From Rudanella paleaurantiibacter (GTDB lineage: Bacteria; Bacteroidota; Bacteroidia; Cytophagales; Spirosomataceae), in assembly GCF_009184635.1 (NCBI RefSeq), contig NZ_WELI01000005.1, forward strand, positions 372,001-436,000: a DNA stretch of 64,000 bases. The letters run 5' to 3'. This document shows positions 1 through 7,842 of the stretch, in pieces. The notes below the pieces were generated by a model, which had not been told where the DNA came from, ran no database searches, and saw nothing but the letters and a program-made list of their open reading frames with translations. Every line of letters begins with the position of its first letter. The stretch's first letter is position 1. Position numbers and translations under genes: made by a program.

Positions 1-30
1 TTTCGTTGTTTCACCGATACATTCTACTGA

Positions 31-2934
31 ATGAAACTCACTTCTTTACTCCAGTTTGCCATTGTCGGGCTGGTGTCGGTCGGAACCGCCTATTCGCAGG
101 CGAAACTGGTCGAAAAAGTAACCCGCAAGGGCAACGAACTAGTGATTCCGTACGAAAAGTACGTACTCCCCAACGGCCTGACGGTGGTGGTGCACGAAGA
201 CCACTCCGACCCGATTGTCCACGTCGATGTGACGTACCACGTGGGCTCGGCCCGCGAAGAAATTGGTAAGTCGGGCTTTGCGCACTTCTTTGAGCACATG
301 ATGTTTCAAGGCTCCGACCACGTGGCCGACGATGAGCATTTCAAAATCGTAACAGCTTCCGGGGGTACCCTCAACGGTTCAACCAACCGCGACCGGACCA
401 ACTATTACGAAACGCTGCCGAGCAATCAGCTGGAGCGGGCCCTTTGGCTCGAAGCCGACCGGATGGGCTTCCTGCTCGACGCCGTGACCCAGAAGAAGTT
501 CGAGATTCAGCGGGCCACCGTGAAAAACGAACGGGGTCAGAACTACGATAACCGCCCTTATGGTCTGGCGGGCGAGTACATTGCCAAGAACCTCTACCCC
601 TACGGACACCCCTACTCGTGGCTGACCATCGGCTACGTGGAAGACCTGAACCGGGTGGATGTAAATGACCTGAAAAACTTCTTCCTGCGCTGGTACGGTC
701 CTAACAACGCCGTGCTGACCGTAGGCGGTGACGTGACACCCCAACAGGTGCTGGCACTTGCCAATAAGTATTTTGGCACCATTCCGCGCGGCCCCGAGGT
801 AACCAAGACAATTGTACCGGCGGTGGTACTCGAAAAAGACCGCTACGTGTCGTACGAAGACAATGTCCGGTTCCCAATGTTGCAGATTGCCTACCCAACC
901 GTACCCAACTACCATCCCGACGAGCCCGCCCTCGATGCCCTCGCCGAGATTCTGGGGGGAGGTCGCACCTCGCTGTTCTACAAAAACCTGGTGAAAACGC
1001 AGTTTGCCGTACAGGCCAACGCCGGTCACCCTACCACCGAACTCGCCGGTCAGTTTGCCTTGTCGGTGCTGCCGTTCCCCGGCAAACGCATCGATAGCAC
1101 GCAGGCGCTTATTCGCCGGACAATGGCCGAGTTTGAAAAGCGGGGCGTTACCGACGACGATATGGCGCAGTTCCGCGCGACCCGCGAAACCCAGCTGATT
1201 CAGGGCCTGTCGAGCGTATCGGGTAAGGTATCGCAGTTGGCCGCGTACCAGACATTCCTGGGCAACCCTAACTACCTGCCGCAGGAGTTGAAGCGTCTGC
1301 AGAGCGTAACGAAAGAAGACGTAATGCGGGTGTACAACCAATACATCAAAGGCAAGAACGCGGTGATTCTGACGGTGTACCCCAAAGGCAAGCCCGAAAC
1401 CGTAACCACGCCCGACAACTACACGATCTCGACAGCGGGCTACAAGGCCCCCGATTACGGCTACGCCGGCCTGAAATACAATAAACCGAAGGATTCGTTT
1501 GACCGCAGCGTGAAGCCTGGCCCCGGCCCCAACCCGGCCCTGAAAGTACCGCCTTTCTGGAACGACAAACTGGCTAACGGCATCAAGGTTATTGGTACCC
1601 GCAACGACGAAGTGCCGACCGTAACCATGCTGTTTACGATCAAGGGCGGGCATTTGCACTCGGCCAACGACCCAGGCAAGGCGGGCATTGCCCAACTGAC
1701 GGCGTCGATGATGAACGAGGCCACCCAGAACTTTACAAGCGAGCAACTGAGCCAGAAACTCGACAAACTGGGCAGCGACATCAGCATCCGGGCAAGCACC
1801 GAAGAGATCAACATCTCGGTTGAATCGCTGGTGAAAAACCTCGACTCGACGCTGGCCCTGCTCGAAGAAAAGCTTCTGCGCCCCCGGTTCTCAGCCGAAG
1901 ATTTCGACCGGTTGAAGAAGCAGCAAATTGAACTGGTAGCTAACCAGAGCACGCAGCCCGTTGTGATTGCCAACAAAGCGTACAACAAGCTGCTGTATGG
2001 CGCAGGCAACATCCGGGCGGTACCCGTGAGCGGCACCACCCGCACCGTAGAAAGCATCACGCTCGACGACGTGAAAGCATTTTACCAGAAATACCTGTCG
2101 CCGACGGTGACGAATCTGGTGATTGTAGGCGATGTGGAGCAGAAAGCCGTTATGTCAAAGCTGGCTTTCCTGAACAAGTGGGCGGCTAAACCCGTAACGG
2201 TGCCCACGGCCGCCGTGACCCGCAAAGTCGACAAGACGCGGCTGTACCTGATCGACAAGGAGCAGGCGGCTCAGTCGGAAATTCGGATTGGTTACCTCAC
2301 CGACCTGCCCTACGATGCCACAGGCGACTACTACCGGGCTTCGTTGGCCAACTACATGCTGGGTGGTGCGTTTAACAGCCGGATCAACATGAACCTGCGC
2401 GAAGACAAAGGCTTTACGTACGGTGCCCGCTCAGGCTTTGCGAGCACGCACACACCGGGGCCCTTTACGGCGCAAGCTGGTGTGAAAGCAGCCGCTACGG
2501 ATAGCTCGGTGGTTGAGTTTGTGAAAGAAATGACGCGGTACGCCAAGTCGGGCATCACACCCGAAGAGTTGGACTTTGTGAAAAGCTCACTCGGCCAAAG
2601 CGACGCCCTGCGCTACGAAACCTCGCTTCAGAAGGCGTTTTTCCTTAACCGGATTATCGACTACAACCTGCCCAAGAACTTTGTGGAGCAGCAAAGCGAC
2701 ATTCTGCGCAAGATCACGAAAGCCGAGATTGATGCCATTGCGAAGAAGCGTCTGCCGGTCAATAACATGATTATTACGGTGGTGGGCAACAAGCAGCGCA
2801 TTAAGCCGAGCCTGGAGAAACTGGGCTACGAAATTGTGGAGCTGGACAAGGAAGGCGACCCGGTGGGTACGTCGGCCAACCAGAAAGGCAACGAAGCCCC
2901 CCCGGCCAAAATGTCGGGCGGCAAAGGGGAGTAA
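31..2934 (+). CDS. M16 family zinc metallopeptidase, exported, two-domain
   Basis: A 967-residue insulinase/pitrilysin-type (M16) protease. The N-terminus (MKLTSLLQFAIVGLVSVGTAYSQ) is a signal peptide, so the enzyme should act in the periplasm or outer envelope. The inverted zinc motif HxxEH is seen as H85-F-F-E88-H89, with the third ligand as E167 in VKNERGQ, which is the usual spacing of about 78 residues. The second half (about residue 510 on) is a second M16 fold without an HxxEH motif, as expected for the non-catalytic partner domain of fused M16 proteins. The length suits the fused two-domain bacterial family. The ATG at 31 was chosen because the signal peptide begins there. It probably degrades peptides; the substrate is unknown. 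A strong terminator follows. Confidence 0.95.
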   Translation: MKLTSLLQFAIVGLVSVGTAYSQAKLVEKVTRKGNELVIPYEKYVLPNGLTVVVHEDHSDPIVHVDVTYHVGSAREEIGKSGFAHFFEHMMFQGSDHVADDEHFKIVTASGGTLNGSTNRDRTNYYETLPSNQLERALWLEADRMGFLLDAVTQKKFEIQRATVKNERGQNYDNRPYGLAGEYIAKNLYPYGHPYSWLTIGYVEDLNRVDVNDLKNFFLRWYGPNNAVLTVGGDVTPQQVLALANKYFGTIPRGPEVTKTIVPAVVLEKDRYVSYEDNVRFPMLQIAYPTVPNYHPDEPALDALAEILGGGRTSLFYKNLVKTQFAVQANAGHPTTELAGQFALSVLPFPGKRIDSTQALIRRTMAEFEKRGVTDDDMAQFRATRETQLIQGLSSVSGKVSQLAAYQTFLGNPNYLPQELKRLQSVTKEDVMRVYNQYIKGKNAVILTVYPKGKPETVTTPDNYTISTAGYKAPDYGYAGLKYNKPKDSFDRSVKPGPGPNPALKVPPFWNDKLANGIKVIGTRNDEVPTVTMLFTIKGGHLHSANDPGKAGIAQLTASMMNEATQNFTSEQLSQKLDKLGSDISIRASTEEINISVESLVKNLDSTLALLEEKLLRPRFSAEDFDRLKKQQIELVANQSTQPVVIANKAYNKLLYGAGNIRAVPVSGTTRTVESITLDDVKAFYQKYLSPTVTNLVIVGDVEQKAVMSKLAFLNKWAAKPVTVPTAAVTRKVDKTRLYLIDKEQAAQSEIRIGYLTDLPYDATGDYYRASLANYMLGGAFNSRINMNLREDKGFTYGARSGFASTHTPGPFTAQAGVKAAATDSSVVEFVKEMTRYAKSGITPEELDFVKSSLGQSDALRYETSLQKAFFLNRIIDYNLPKNFVEQQSDILRKITKAEIDAIAKKRLPVNNMIITVVGNKQRIKPSLEKLGYEIVELDKEGDPVGTSANQKGNEAPPAKMSGGKGE

Positions 2935-2955
2935 TACCCTGACGCGTAACCTTTT

Positions 2956-2998
2956 CACCGGGGGCGGATTGGCAACAATTCGCCCCCGGTGTTTTTTT
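2956..2998 (+). terminator. Rho-independent terminator after the M16 peptidase
   Basis: A perfect 11-bp GC-rich inverted repeat (CACCGGGGGCG at 2956-2966 and its complement at 2981-2991), a 14-nt loop, and a run of seven T at 2992-2998, 22 bases after the stop codon. Confidence 0.9.
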
Positions 2999-3433
2999 AG
3001 GCCACGCTTAATAGAAAGTAAGCCCGCTTCCGGGCATACCTATTGCAGGAGAAAGTTTACGTATGTATGATTGTGGGCGGGTTAAGCTACTTCTCGAACA
3101 CTTAACTACTTTTTTTGAAAATCAACAAGTTATGATTAAGTGAGTTTGCGTACGATATGGTGTTGGGTGACCCGTTCATGTCAGTGGGCGTTTCACGTAT
3201 CGTGCGACAGGATAACGAATTGATAGTGAGTGTTTTTTGCTGGCTTTTCGCGTTCCGGTCGACAGGTCAAAGCCCGTTCGACAGCACGTTTTTGTTGGCG
3301 TTTCGCACTACAAAGGAAGCATTGTAGTTGGTGGATTTCGTATTTATCAAGGTCCAGATTCTTGCCTACAGGCGGGCCATTTAAGTATAATTTTTTAGTC
3401 TAACGATTAAACATAACTCTAAGCTCTAAGTTA
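2999..3433. other. Non-coding left edge of the accessory island, with cassette-like motifs
   Basis: No credible gene was seen. Composition turns AT-rich after about 3080. It contains GTTGGGT at 3162-3168 followed by GA, resembling the right-hand core (GTTRRRY) of the attC-like elements further right. It also has two GACAGG hexamers (3206-3211, 3261-3266), the hexamer that recurs in every intergenic gap of the island. No matching GCCCAAC left core was found here, so this is at most a degenerate element. Confidence 0.5.
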
Positions 3434-4189
3434 ATGAACATCATTCAAGATTTAATTCAAAAACAGTTGTACACTACTGATTTCAAGTACGTTGTCGCTT
3501 TAGTTTTATCAGAGGATCAGAAAGAAAAGTATACGTATTCTGAGATTGTAGACCTTTTCAAATTAGCCGACTTGCCAAATATGGCGGTCGTCGAACAAGA
3601 TAAAAAAACCTTCTACAATACAATCGGAAAGACTTTGTCATCGGTTGTATATGATGGTACAATTAATCAAACTTATCAAGAATTTCACCGCTACAATTTA
3701 CTTGACCAATACTCGCAAGTAGTTATTGACATGATTAGCGAGATTAAAGCTTTTGATGAAAGTCAATTCCTTGGCTTATGGAAAGTAACCAAAAATACGT
3801 TAACAACTTCCGCAGTAAACGATTTTTTAGAAAGCTTAACAGGCTTCAGTGCCAGAGTTATTGAATTTCAGTTGATTCAAGTTGAAAAGGAAATCGGGGC
3901 TAAAAAAATGGGTGTTGTAATGGAGATGTTAAACAGCCCTAGCCCAAAGCAAAAATCTAGCAAAAGTGGCTGTTACATAGCAACTTTTGCATATGGCGAT
4001 GTAAATGCTATTGAGGTTAACAAGTTCAGAGAGTTTAGAGATACAAAACTACTCAGAACTGATTTGGGTAGCTTGTTTGTCAATTTCTACTATAAATTCA
4101 GTCCACTATTTGTCAAAGTAATATCTAAAATTCCTCATAGTCAGAGGGTAAGTAGATACATATTGGATTCAATTTTGAGAAAACTTTGA
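3434..4189 (+). CDS. CFI-box-CTERM domain protein of unknown function
   Basis: A 251-residue protein, visibly richer in A/T and in Lys/Ile/Asn codons than the flanking core genes. Residues 1-175 match nothing I recognise; they are mostly predicted helical and polar, with no signal peptide. From C180 the tail reads CYIATFAYG, then a Lys/Glu-rich linker, FREFRDTKLL, a Gly, FVNFYYKFSP and a hydrophobic end. This is the pattern of the CFI-box C-terminal domain (C-[FY]-I-A-T-x-x-Y-G ... L-R-x-F-R-D ... Y-Y-x-x-S-P) found at the end of many unrelated bacterial proteins. Its function is not established. The gene is 41 bp upstream of the next gene and probably co-transcribed with it. The domain call is by motif memory and has not been searched. 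Confidence 0.75.
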   Translation: MNIIQDLIQKQLYTTDFKYVVALVLSEDQKEKYTYSEIVDLFKLADLPNMAVVEQDKKTFYNTIGKTLSSVVYDGTINQTYQEFHRYNLLDQYSQVVIDMISEIKAFDESQFLGLWKVTKNTLTTSAVNDFLESLTGFSARVIEFQLIQVEKEIGAKKMGVVMEMLNSPSPKQKSSKSGCYIATFAYGDVNAIEVNKFREFRDTKLLRTDLGSLFVNFYYKFSPLFVKVISKIPHSQRVSRYILDSILRKL

Positions 4190-4230
4190 TTTTCTAATTG
4201 CAAGTTTACTGACACAATCAACTGCATACC

Positions 4231-5052
4231 ATGCCTTTTATTACTCAATCTAACTTTAGTAGAATTGTAGGTGAAATGCCTACGAGTGAAGAAATTCAGG
4301 GAGAACTTTACAAAACTCCTATTTACTTTTTCAATAAAACGGAAAGGTATAGACTTTTAAGGATAAAACAATTTCTACAATTAGGTGAGGATAAATTAGT
4401 TAAGGTCTTCATTAAGGTCGAAAGAGAAGATACTCAAAGCTGGATTTTTGAAGGTGGCAAGCCAGCATATCACAAATCTACTGACTGCTCTACTCTTAAT
4501 GGTGAATACGTCAACTTTCCAATACCAGAAGAAATTAAAGAGAAAAATCAAGTTAAAGAGTTTAGGGAATGGTTTAAAGAAAATAGCTATTTACTTGAAG
4601 ACAGTTTAAAAAGGAATGAAGAAGCATTTGCTTTAAAAATAAAGAGCAGGTTCGGTGTAAATATAGAAGGGCGAATTACAAGGCCTAATTCTGGTAAAAT
4701 GTTATTTATTGATCTGGACTTAGAGGAACTAGAAAAAGCAATAGATAACCTTCTTGAAAAATCAAGAAGGTTTTATGGTTCGTCCTCGCAGAGTCAGCAA
4801 GCAGCGATAAAGAAATACTCTCAAAGGGCGTTTCTTTATTTACGAAAATATGAAATTTCAGATAATGATACAGGTTTAAGCGAAGAGCAATTAAGGCAGT
4901 TTTTACAAGAGTACGATCAAAAATTTAAACAGCCTGTCAAAGATTTGCTTACAAAGTATTACATGGTAAAGTATAATCCAAAGCTTGAATTTAAAGGCAG
5001 TTTGTTAGAGCAACTTGGTTTCAAGGAGTGCCAGAAATGTTATGGCAATTGA
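4231..5052 (+). CDS. Hypothetical protein with Cys/His pairs, second gene of an accessory pair
   Basis: A 273-residue cytoplasmic protein I do not recognise. It is Lys/Glu-rich and AT-rich, with no signal peptide or membrane segment. A YHKSTDCSTL motif is followed by a short NFPIPEEIKEK stretch and an FREWF segment near residues 90-115. The C-terminus ends in CQKCYGN. The His/Cys in the first motif and the terminal CxxC could form a metal site, but that is inference. The start ATG at 4231 lies 41 bp after the CFI-box gene, so the two likely form one transcript. The first of the repeated intergenic elements begins about 30 bp after its stop. Confidence 0.7.
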   Translation: MPFITQSNFSRIVGEMPTSEEIQGELYKTPIYFFNKTERYRLLRIKQFLQLGEDKLVKVFIKVEREDTQSWIFEGGKPAYHKSTDCSTLNGEYVNFPIPEEIKEKNQVKEFREWFKENSYLLEDSLKRNEEAFALKIKSRFGVNIEGRITRPNSGKMLFIDLDLEELEKAIDNLLEKSRRFYGSSSQSQQAAIKKYSQRAFLYLRKYEISDNDTGLSEEQLRQFLQEYDQKFKQPVKDLLTKYYMVKYNPKLEFKGSLLEQLGFKECQKCYGN

Positions 5053-5080
5053 TTGGTTTTTTGCACTGTTGGTCAGCTCT

Positions 5081-5160
5081 GCATGGTCCACTTACCTCGG
5101 ACAGGAAACATTCGGAGTAGGCCAGTGGGGCACCCAACACGAACAAGGGTGAAAAGGTCA
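5081..5160. repeat. Intergenic element copy 1 (attC left-half-like)
   Basis: Shares TGGTCCACTTACCTCGGACA (continuing GGAAA) with copy 2 at 5300-5376. GACAGG (5100-5105) is followed after 27 nt by CCCAAC (5133-5138), then after about 10 nt by GGGTGAAAAGG, matching GGGTGTAAAGG of the attC-like site at 7843-7929. No convincing right half (ATCAACACC...GTTRGG) was found, so it looks like an unpaired or decayed left half. Confidence 0.55.
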
Positions 5161-5299
5161 AGGCAACGTATCTGACTATAGCCTTTCTTCCTTTTGTCAT
5201 TATCTTTTCTAATAATTTGAAGAAGACAAAAGCCGAAATTCGTTCAAGGAACTGATGCGTGAAGGGCTCTGCGAAAGATGGACATAGTATCCGCTCAGC

Positions 5300-5376
5300 G
5301 CTGCTTGGTCCACTTACCTCGGACAGGAAAGTGCCCGGCTAGCCAAAGCGGCACCCAACGTGGCATTGGGTGAACA
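5300..5376. repeat. Intergenic element copy 2, short-hairpin form
   Basis: The same 5' block as copy 1, GACAGG at 5322-5327, and CCCAAC at 5354-5359 (26-nt spacing). The left core is followed almost at once by ATTGGGTGAACA. ACCCAA and TTGGGT thus form a small hairpin, as if the inner part of an attC-like site had been deleted. It ends with the junction word TTGGGTGAACA (5366-5376), also seen at 7149-7159 and 7372-7382. Confidence 0.5.
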
Positions 5377-5559
5377 CAACAGCATGTGGGTCCAAAGCGG
5401 GTTACCGGCGACAGGGCGCACTCCTCGCGGAAGCAGGTTTTGGGCTTCCATTTCGAAGTTTCGAGCGACAGAATAAACCTGTGAAATACAACGTTTTTTT
5501 ATCTCGTATGCCGCGTCTCGTCTGACAATTCAAATCGTGTGTCAAGACTTTTTTTCGTT

Positions 5560-6066
5560 ATGTACAACTTTGAGCAACATTTACATAATTATTCTGTCTG
5601 GACAGCCGCAAGAGCAGCCCAACGTGGTTATGCATCTACAGCAACAATCAAGGCAGCAATTGAAAATTCCGAGTTGAGACAATATGCTGAAAATGGTCTG
5701 TCTGATAGAGAATCATTTAATGCGTTTCACAGACGATGTGCAAATGATTTGATTCATCATTTAAGTAGAGAAGTAGGCAGGGAAGCTACCTATGGCCGAG
5801 CAGCTAAGATCATTTCAATTTACCTCAAAACATCAGTTATTTTAACAAACAAGGCTGGTTGTGAAAGGAGCAAGTTTATTCACCCACCAATTGATAGAAT
5901 CTTGTTAAGGAGAATAGCCGAACATACAAAGATTCGAAAATATCAAAAAATGAACTGGACTCGGCTTGACGAGGTATCATACTGGAAATTAGTAGATGAA
6001 TTATCGAATCTATTCGGCAAATTTGATTGGAGTCTTGAGGAGTTTTGGTCTCCTGAACGAGAGTAG
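5560..6066 (+). CDS. Hypothetical 168-residue protein in the accessory island
   Basis: Starts at the ATG of MYNFEQHLHNYSVWTAARA. An in-frame GTG seven codons upstream (5539) is less likely because the extension is T-rich and non-conserved in look. The protein is basic and mainly helical, with no signal peptide or membrane segment. It has a W-x-A-x-R-A segment near the N-terminus, a central YGRAAKIISIYLKT stretch and a Trp-rich C-terminus (WSLEEFW). I do not recognise the family. AT-rich codon use fits the rest of the island. It is followed after a short repeat-derived spacer by the Rpn-type nuclease gene in the same direction. Confidence 0.65.
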   Translation: MYNFEQHLHNYSVWTAARAAQRGYASTATIKAAIENSELRQYAENGLSDRESFNAFHRRCANDLIHHLSREVGREATYGRAAKIISIYLKTSVILTNKAGCERSKFIHPPIDRILLRRIAEHTKIRKYQKMNWTRLDEVSYWKLVDELSNLFGKFDWSLEEFWSPERE

Positions 6067-6085
6067 ATTAGTTTGTGCATTTGCG

Positions 6086-6123
6086 TGCGCTCCGCGTGGG
6101 GTGGCTGTCTGACGACAGGCCGC
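6086..6123. repeat. Abbreviated copy of the intergenic element
   Basis: GCTCCGCGTGGGGTGGCTG followed by TCTGACGACAGGCCGC (GACAGG at 6114-6119) parallels the block at 7783-7820 after the 127-aa gene. The CCCAAC/GTTRGG parts are absent; the next gene starts 30 bp later. It looks like the 5' half of an element left at a gene junction. Confidence 0.45.
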
Positions 6124-6153
6124 ACTTTCCGTCGTTTCCAATACCTTTGCCTC

Positions 6154-7023
6154 ATGGAGACAGGCGTTTATATACCCATTATTTCTGACTACGGTTTTAA
6201 AGCCACCTTCGGAAACGAAGCGGATAGTTTATTCCTTCGCACAGCGCTACAGGCACTGATCAAATCAGACACACCTATCCGCGAAGTTCATTTTGACAAA
6301 AATGCGTTTGAGGCTCTGACTATTGATAGCCGGAGCGGCATTTTTGATTTGGCCTGTACCGATGAAAACGGTAGTCAATTCATTGTCGAAATGCAGTTAG
6401 GTTTAGCTCCGCACTTTGTGCAACGCATGAAGTTTTACGCTCTCCATAAGTTCAATACGGTGGTCGAACGGGGCGAGTTTGATTATGCTAACCTGCCCAA
6501 AATCTATGCTATCGCCATTTTAGCCAAGAGCATTCTGTCGACGGCTCATTTTCATACGGTTGCCAATTTGAGAAGTGAAACAGGCGAAATTATTGACAGC
6601 CAGCTGACGTTTATTACGGTAGAATTGGCTAAGTTTAACAAACAAGTAGCTGAAATAGAGACCGATTTAGAAAAACTGGTTTATACTATGAAAACGCTTC
6701 ATACAACCGAATCCACCCAGTATCCAGCTTTCTGGAATGAGGAGTGGCTTAAGCGGGCCATTGATGAGTTAGATACCCGGAAGATGACCCCGGAAGAGCG
6801 AGCGTATTTTGCTCGTGTGACAGCCGCCAATGCCGAAGCGGTCAAGGCTGAAAAGCTGAAGATTCAAGAAGCAGAGGAACGCAAAGAGATAGCAGTAAAA
6901 ACCGAAACAGTAAAAAAAATGCTGACTGTCAGCCAACTGTCCGTAGAAGATATAGCCAATTTCAGTAATACCTCTATTGATTTTGTTCTGGCTATCAAGC
7001 AGAATCTACAAACCGGCAAATAG
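6154..7023 (+). CDS. Rpn family recombination-promoting nuclease / PD-(D/E)XK transposase-like protein
   Basis: A 289-residue protein starting METGVYIPIISDYGFKATFG, the standard opening of the PDDEXK_2 (Rpn/transposase_31-like) family. The nuclease core is visible as D65 in FDLACTDENG and E79-M-Q81 in FIVEMQ, i.e. the D-x(n)-E-x-Q form of the PD-(D/E)XK motif. Residues 220-265 are charged and probably coiled-coil. The end reads VEDIANFSNTSIDFVLAIK, the short helical tail common in this family. Family members such as E. coli RpnA-E are DNA endonucleases that stimulate recA-independent recombination, and many are carried on mobile DNA. The ATG at 6154 was chosen over upstream non-ATG codons because the family consensus begins there. 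An attC-like element lies just downstream. Confidence 0.85.
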   Translation: METGVYIPIISDYGFKATFGNEADSLFLRTALQALIKSDTPIREVHFDKNAFEALTIDSRSGIFDLACTDENGSQFIVEMQLGLAPHFVQRMKFYALHKFNTVVERGEFDYANLPKIYAIAILAKSILSTAHFHTVANLRSETGEIIDSQLTFITVELAKFNKQVAEIETDLEKLVYTMKTLHTTESTQYPAFWNEEWLKRAIDELDTRKMTPEERAYFARVTAANAEAVKAEKLKIQEAEERKEIAVKTETVKKMLTVSQLSVEDIANFSNTSIDFVLAIKQNLQTGK

Positions 7024-7396
7024 CTACTAATTTGCTCTGCCAAGTTCACGCTCCCGGCGACAGGATGCATGTCCCAAAGTCGGGCTTGACAGCCCAACCG
7101 GCCATGTGTGTAAAGGCTTCCTACGGTCGCTATCAACACCTGTGACCGTTGGGTGAACAGCCTAAAAAGTGCTCGTTTGCCGTCATTTCGGCGACAGGTC
7201 GCACGGCTCGCAAGGGCAGTTTCATTCTTTCATTTCTAGCGTCGGTCGACCCTCCGCACTTGGGGACAAGGCTAACTCTCAGGTACGTGGAGCGGCTCCG
7301 GGCGACAAGCCAACCACCTGTGTGGGCCAGTCTGATAAGCCGGGCAGGTCCCATCCGACAGGTATAGCATTTTGGGTGAACAACTTTTCTGAAAGA
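7024..7396. other. Non-coding gap with an attC-like site and extra element fragments
   Basis: No gene seen. It holds the attC-like element at 7092-7154, then two more GACAGG-containing fragments (7193-7198, 7357-7362), the latter followed by TTTTGGGTGAACA ending at 7382, 14 bp before the next start codon. Confidence 0.6.
7092..7154 (+). repeat. attC-like recombination site candidate, 63 bp
   Basis: Left core GCCCAAC (7092-7098, fits RYYYAAC) and right core GTTGGGT (7148-7154, fits GTTRRRY) bound two 26-nt arms (7092-7117 and 7129-7154) around an 11-nt loop. The outer parts pair well once one extra C after the left core is bulged; the middle is interrupted. Paired outer cores, an inner second pairing block (GTGTAAAGGC against GCTATCAACAC) and an unpaired base are the structural marks of integron attC sites. 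The site lies 68 bp after the Rpn-type gene, in the orientation expected for a cassette 3' end. Not tested with a covariance model. Confidence 0.55.
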
Positions 7397-7777
7397 ATGA
7401 CATTACAGCAGTTTCAGCGTACTTACTTAATTACCCACTCTGAGTTGATGGCTGTGCAGATCGAGTACTACAATGGAGAGACTGTTTGGGCTGATACAGT
7501 TACTCTAAAGTTGAAAGGGCGTAGGCTATTATCGAGACAAAAATGGGAATTCGTACCCTTTGCTTTAGTTTTTGAGAAGACAATCAAGTTTGACTTTTTG
7601 GACACCTTTGACAATCGAATTGTCTCCCAACCAACTTTAGTCCGTACAGAATCAGGCTATTATCTGTTACTAGACCCTTTTGACGAGGGTCAACCCTCTG
7701 AGCGAGACAACATGGTCATTGCGTCAGAATTTCTTTATCTCCTTGATGAACAGGGAGAAAAGTATCAGTTGAATTAG
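7397..7777 (+). CDS. Hypothetical 126-residue protein
   Basis: Starts at ATG 7397 (MTLQQFQRTYLITHSELMAV). It is a small, soluble-looking protein with many aromatic residues and alternating polar/hydrophobic stretches (VWADTVTLKLKGRRLL, WEFVPFALVFEKTIKF, TESGYYLLLDPF) that suggest an all-beta fold. There is no signal peptide, and I do not recognise the family. It is bracketed by the junction word TTGGGTGAACA 14 bp upstream and an attC-like site 66 bp downstream, the arrangement expected for a single gene cassette. Confidence 0.65.
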   Translation: MTLQQFQRTYLITHSELMAVQIEYYNGETVWADTVTLKLKGRRLLSRQKWEFVPFALVFEKTIKFDFLDTFDNRIVSQPTLVRTESGYYLLLDPFDEGQPSERDNMVIASEFLYLLDEQGEKYQLN

Positions 7778-7778
7778 T

Positions 7779-7797
7779 CCCTGCACTCCGTGCAGGG
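7779..7797 (+). terminator. Short hairpin directly after a cassette-like gene
   Basis: CCCTGCA / TGCAGGG, a 7-bp perfect stem with a 5-nt loop one base after the stop codon. There is no T-run, so a terminator role is uncertain. It is the 5' end of the repeated intergenic element. Confidence 0.35.
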
Positions 7798-7842
7798 TAG
7801 CTTCTGGGCGACAGGACGCGGGCCGCAAAGCCGGGGCTGTCA

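Larger units (their letters stand above)
5053..5559. other. Non-coding stretch with two copies of the island's intergenic element
   Basis: About 500 bp with no gene. It carries a partial direct duplication (5081-5160 and 5300-5376, listed separately) and a further GACAGG at 5410-5415. The segment between (5161-5295) contains no ORF of note and no recognisable element. Confidence 0.6.

Noticed and set aside
379-1746. Long minus-strand open frame (455 codons) opposite the M16 peptidase
   Set aside because: Antisense shadow in GC-rich DNA; the plus strand has all M16 motifs and the minus product has no family-like features.
7149-7367. Plus-strand frames of about 70 to 200 codons across the gap before 7397
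   Set aside because: They are built from the repeated intergenic element; the ATG at 7397 gives the only region with consistent coding character.
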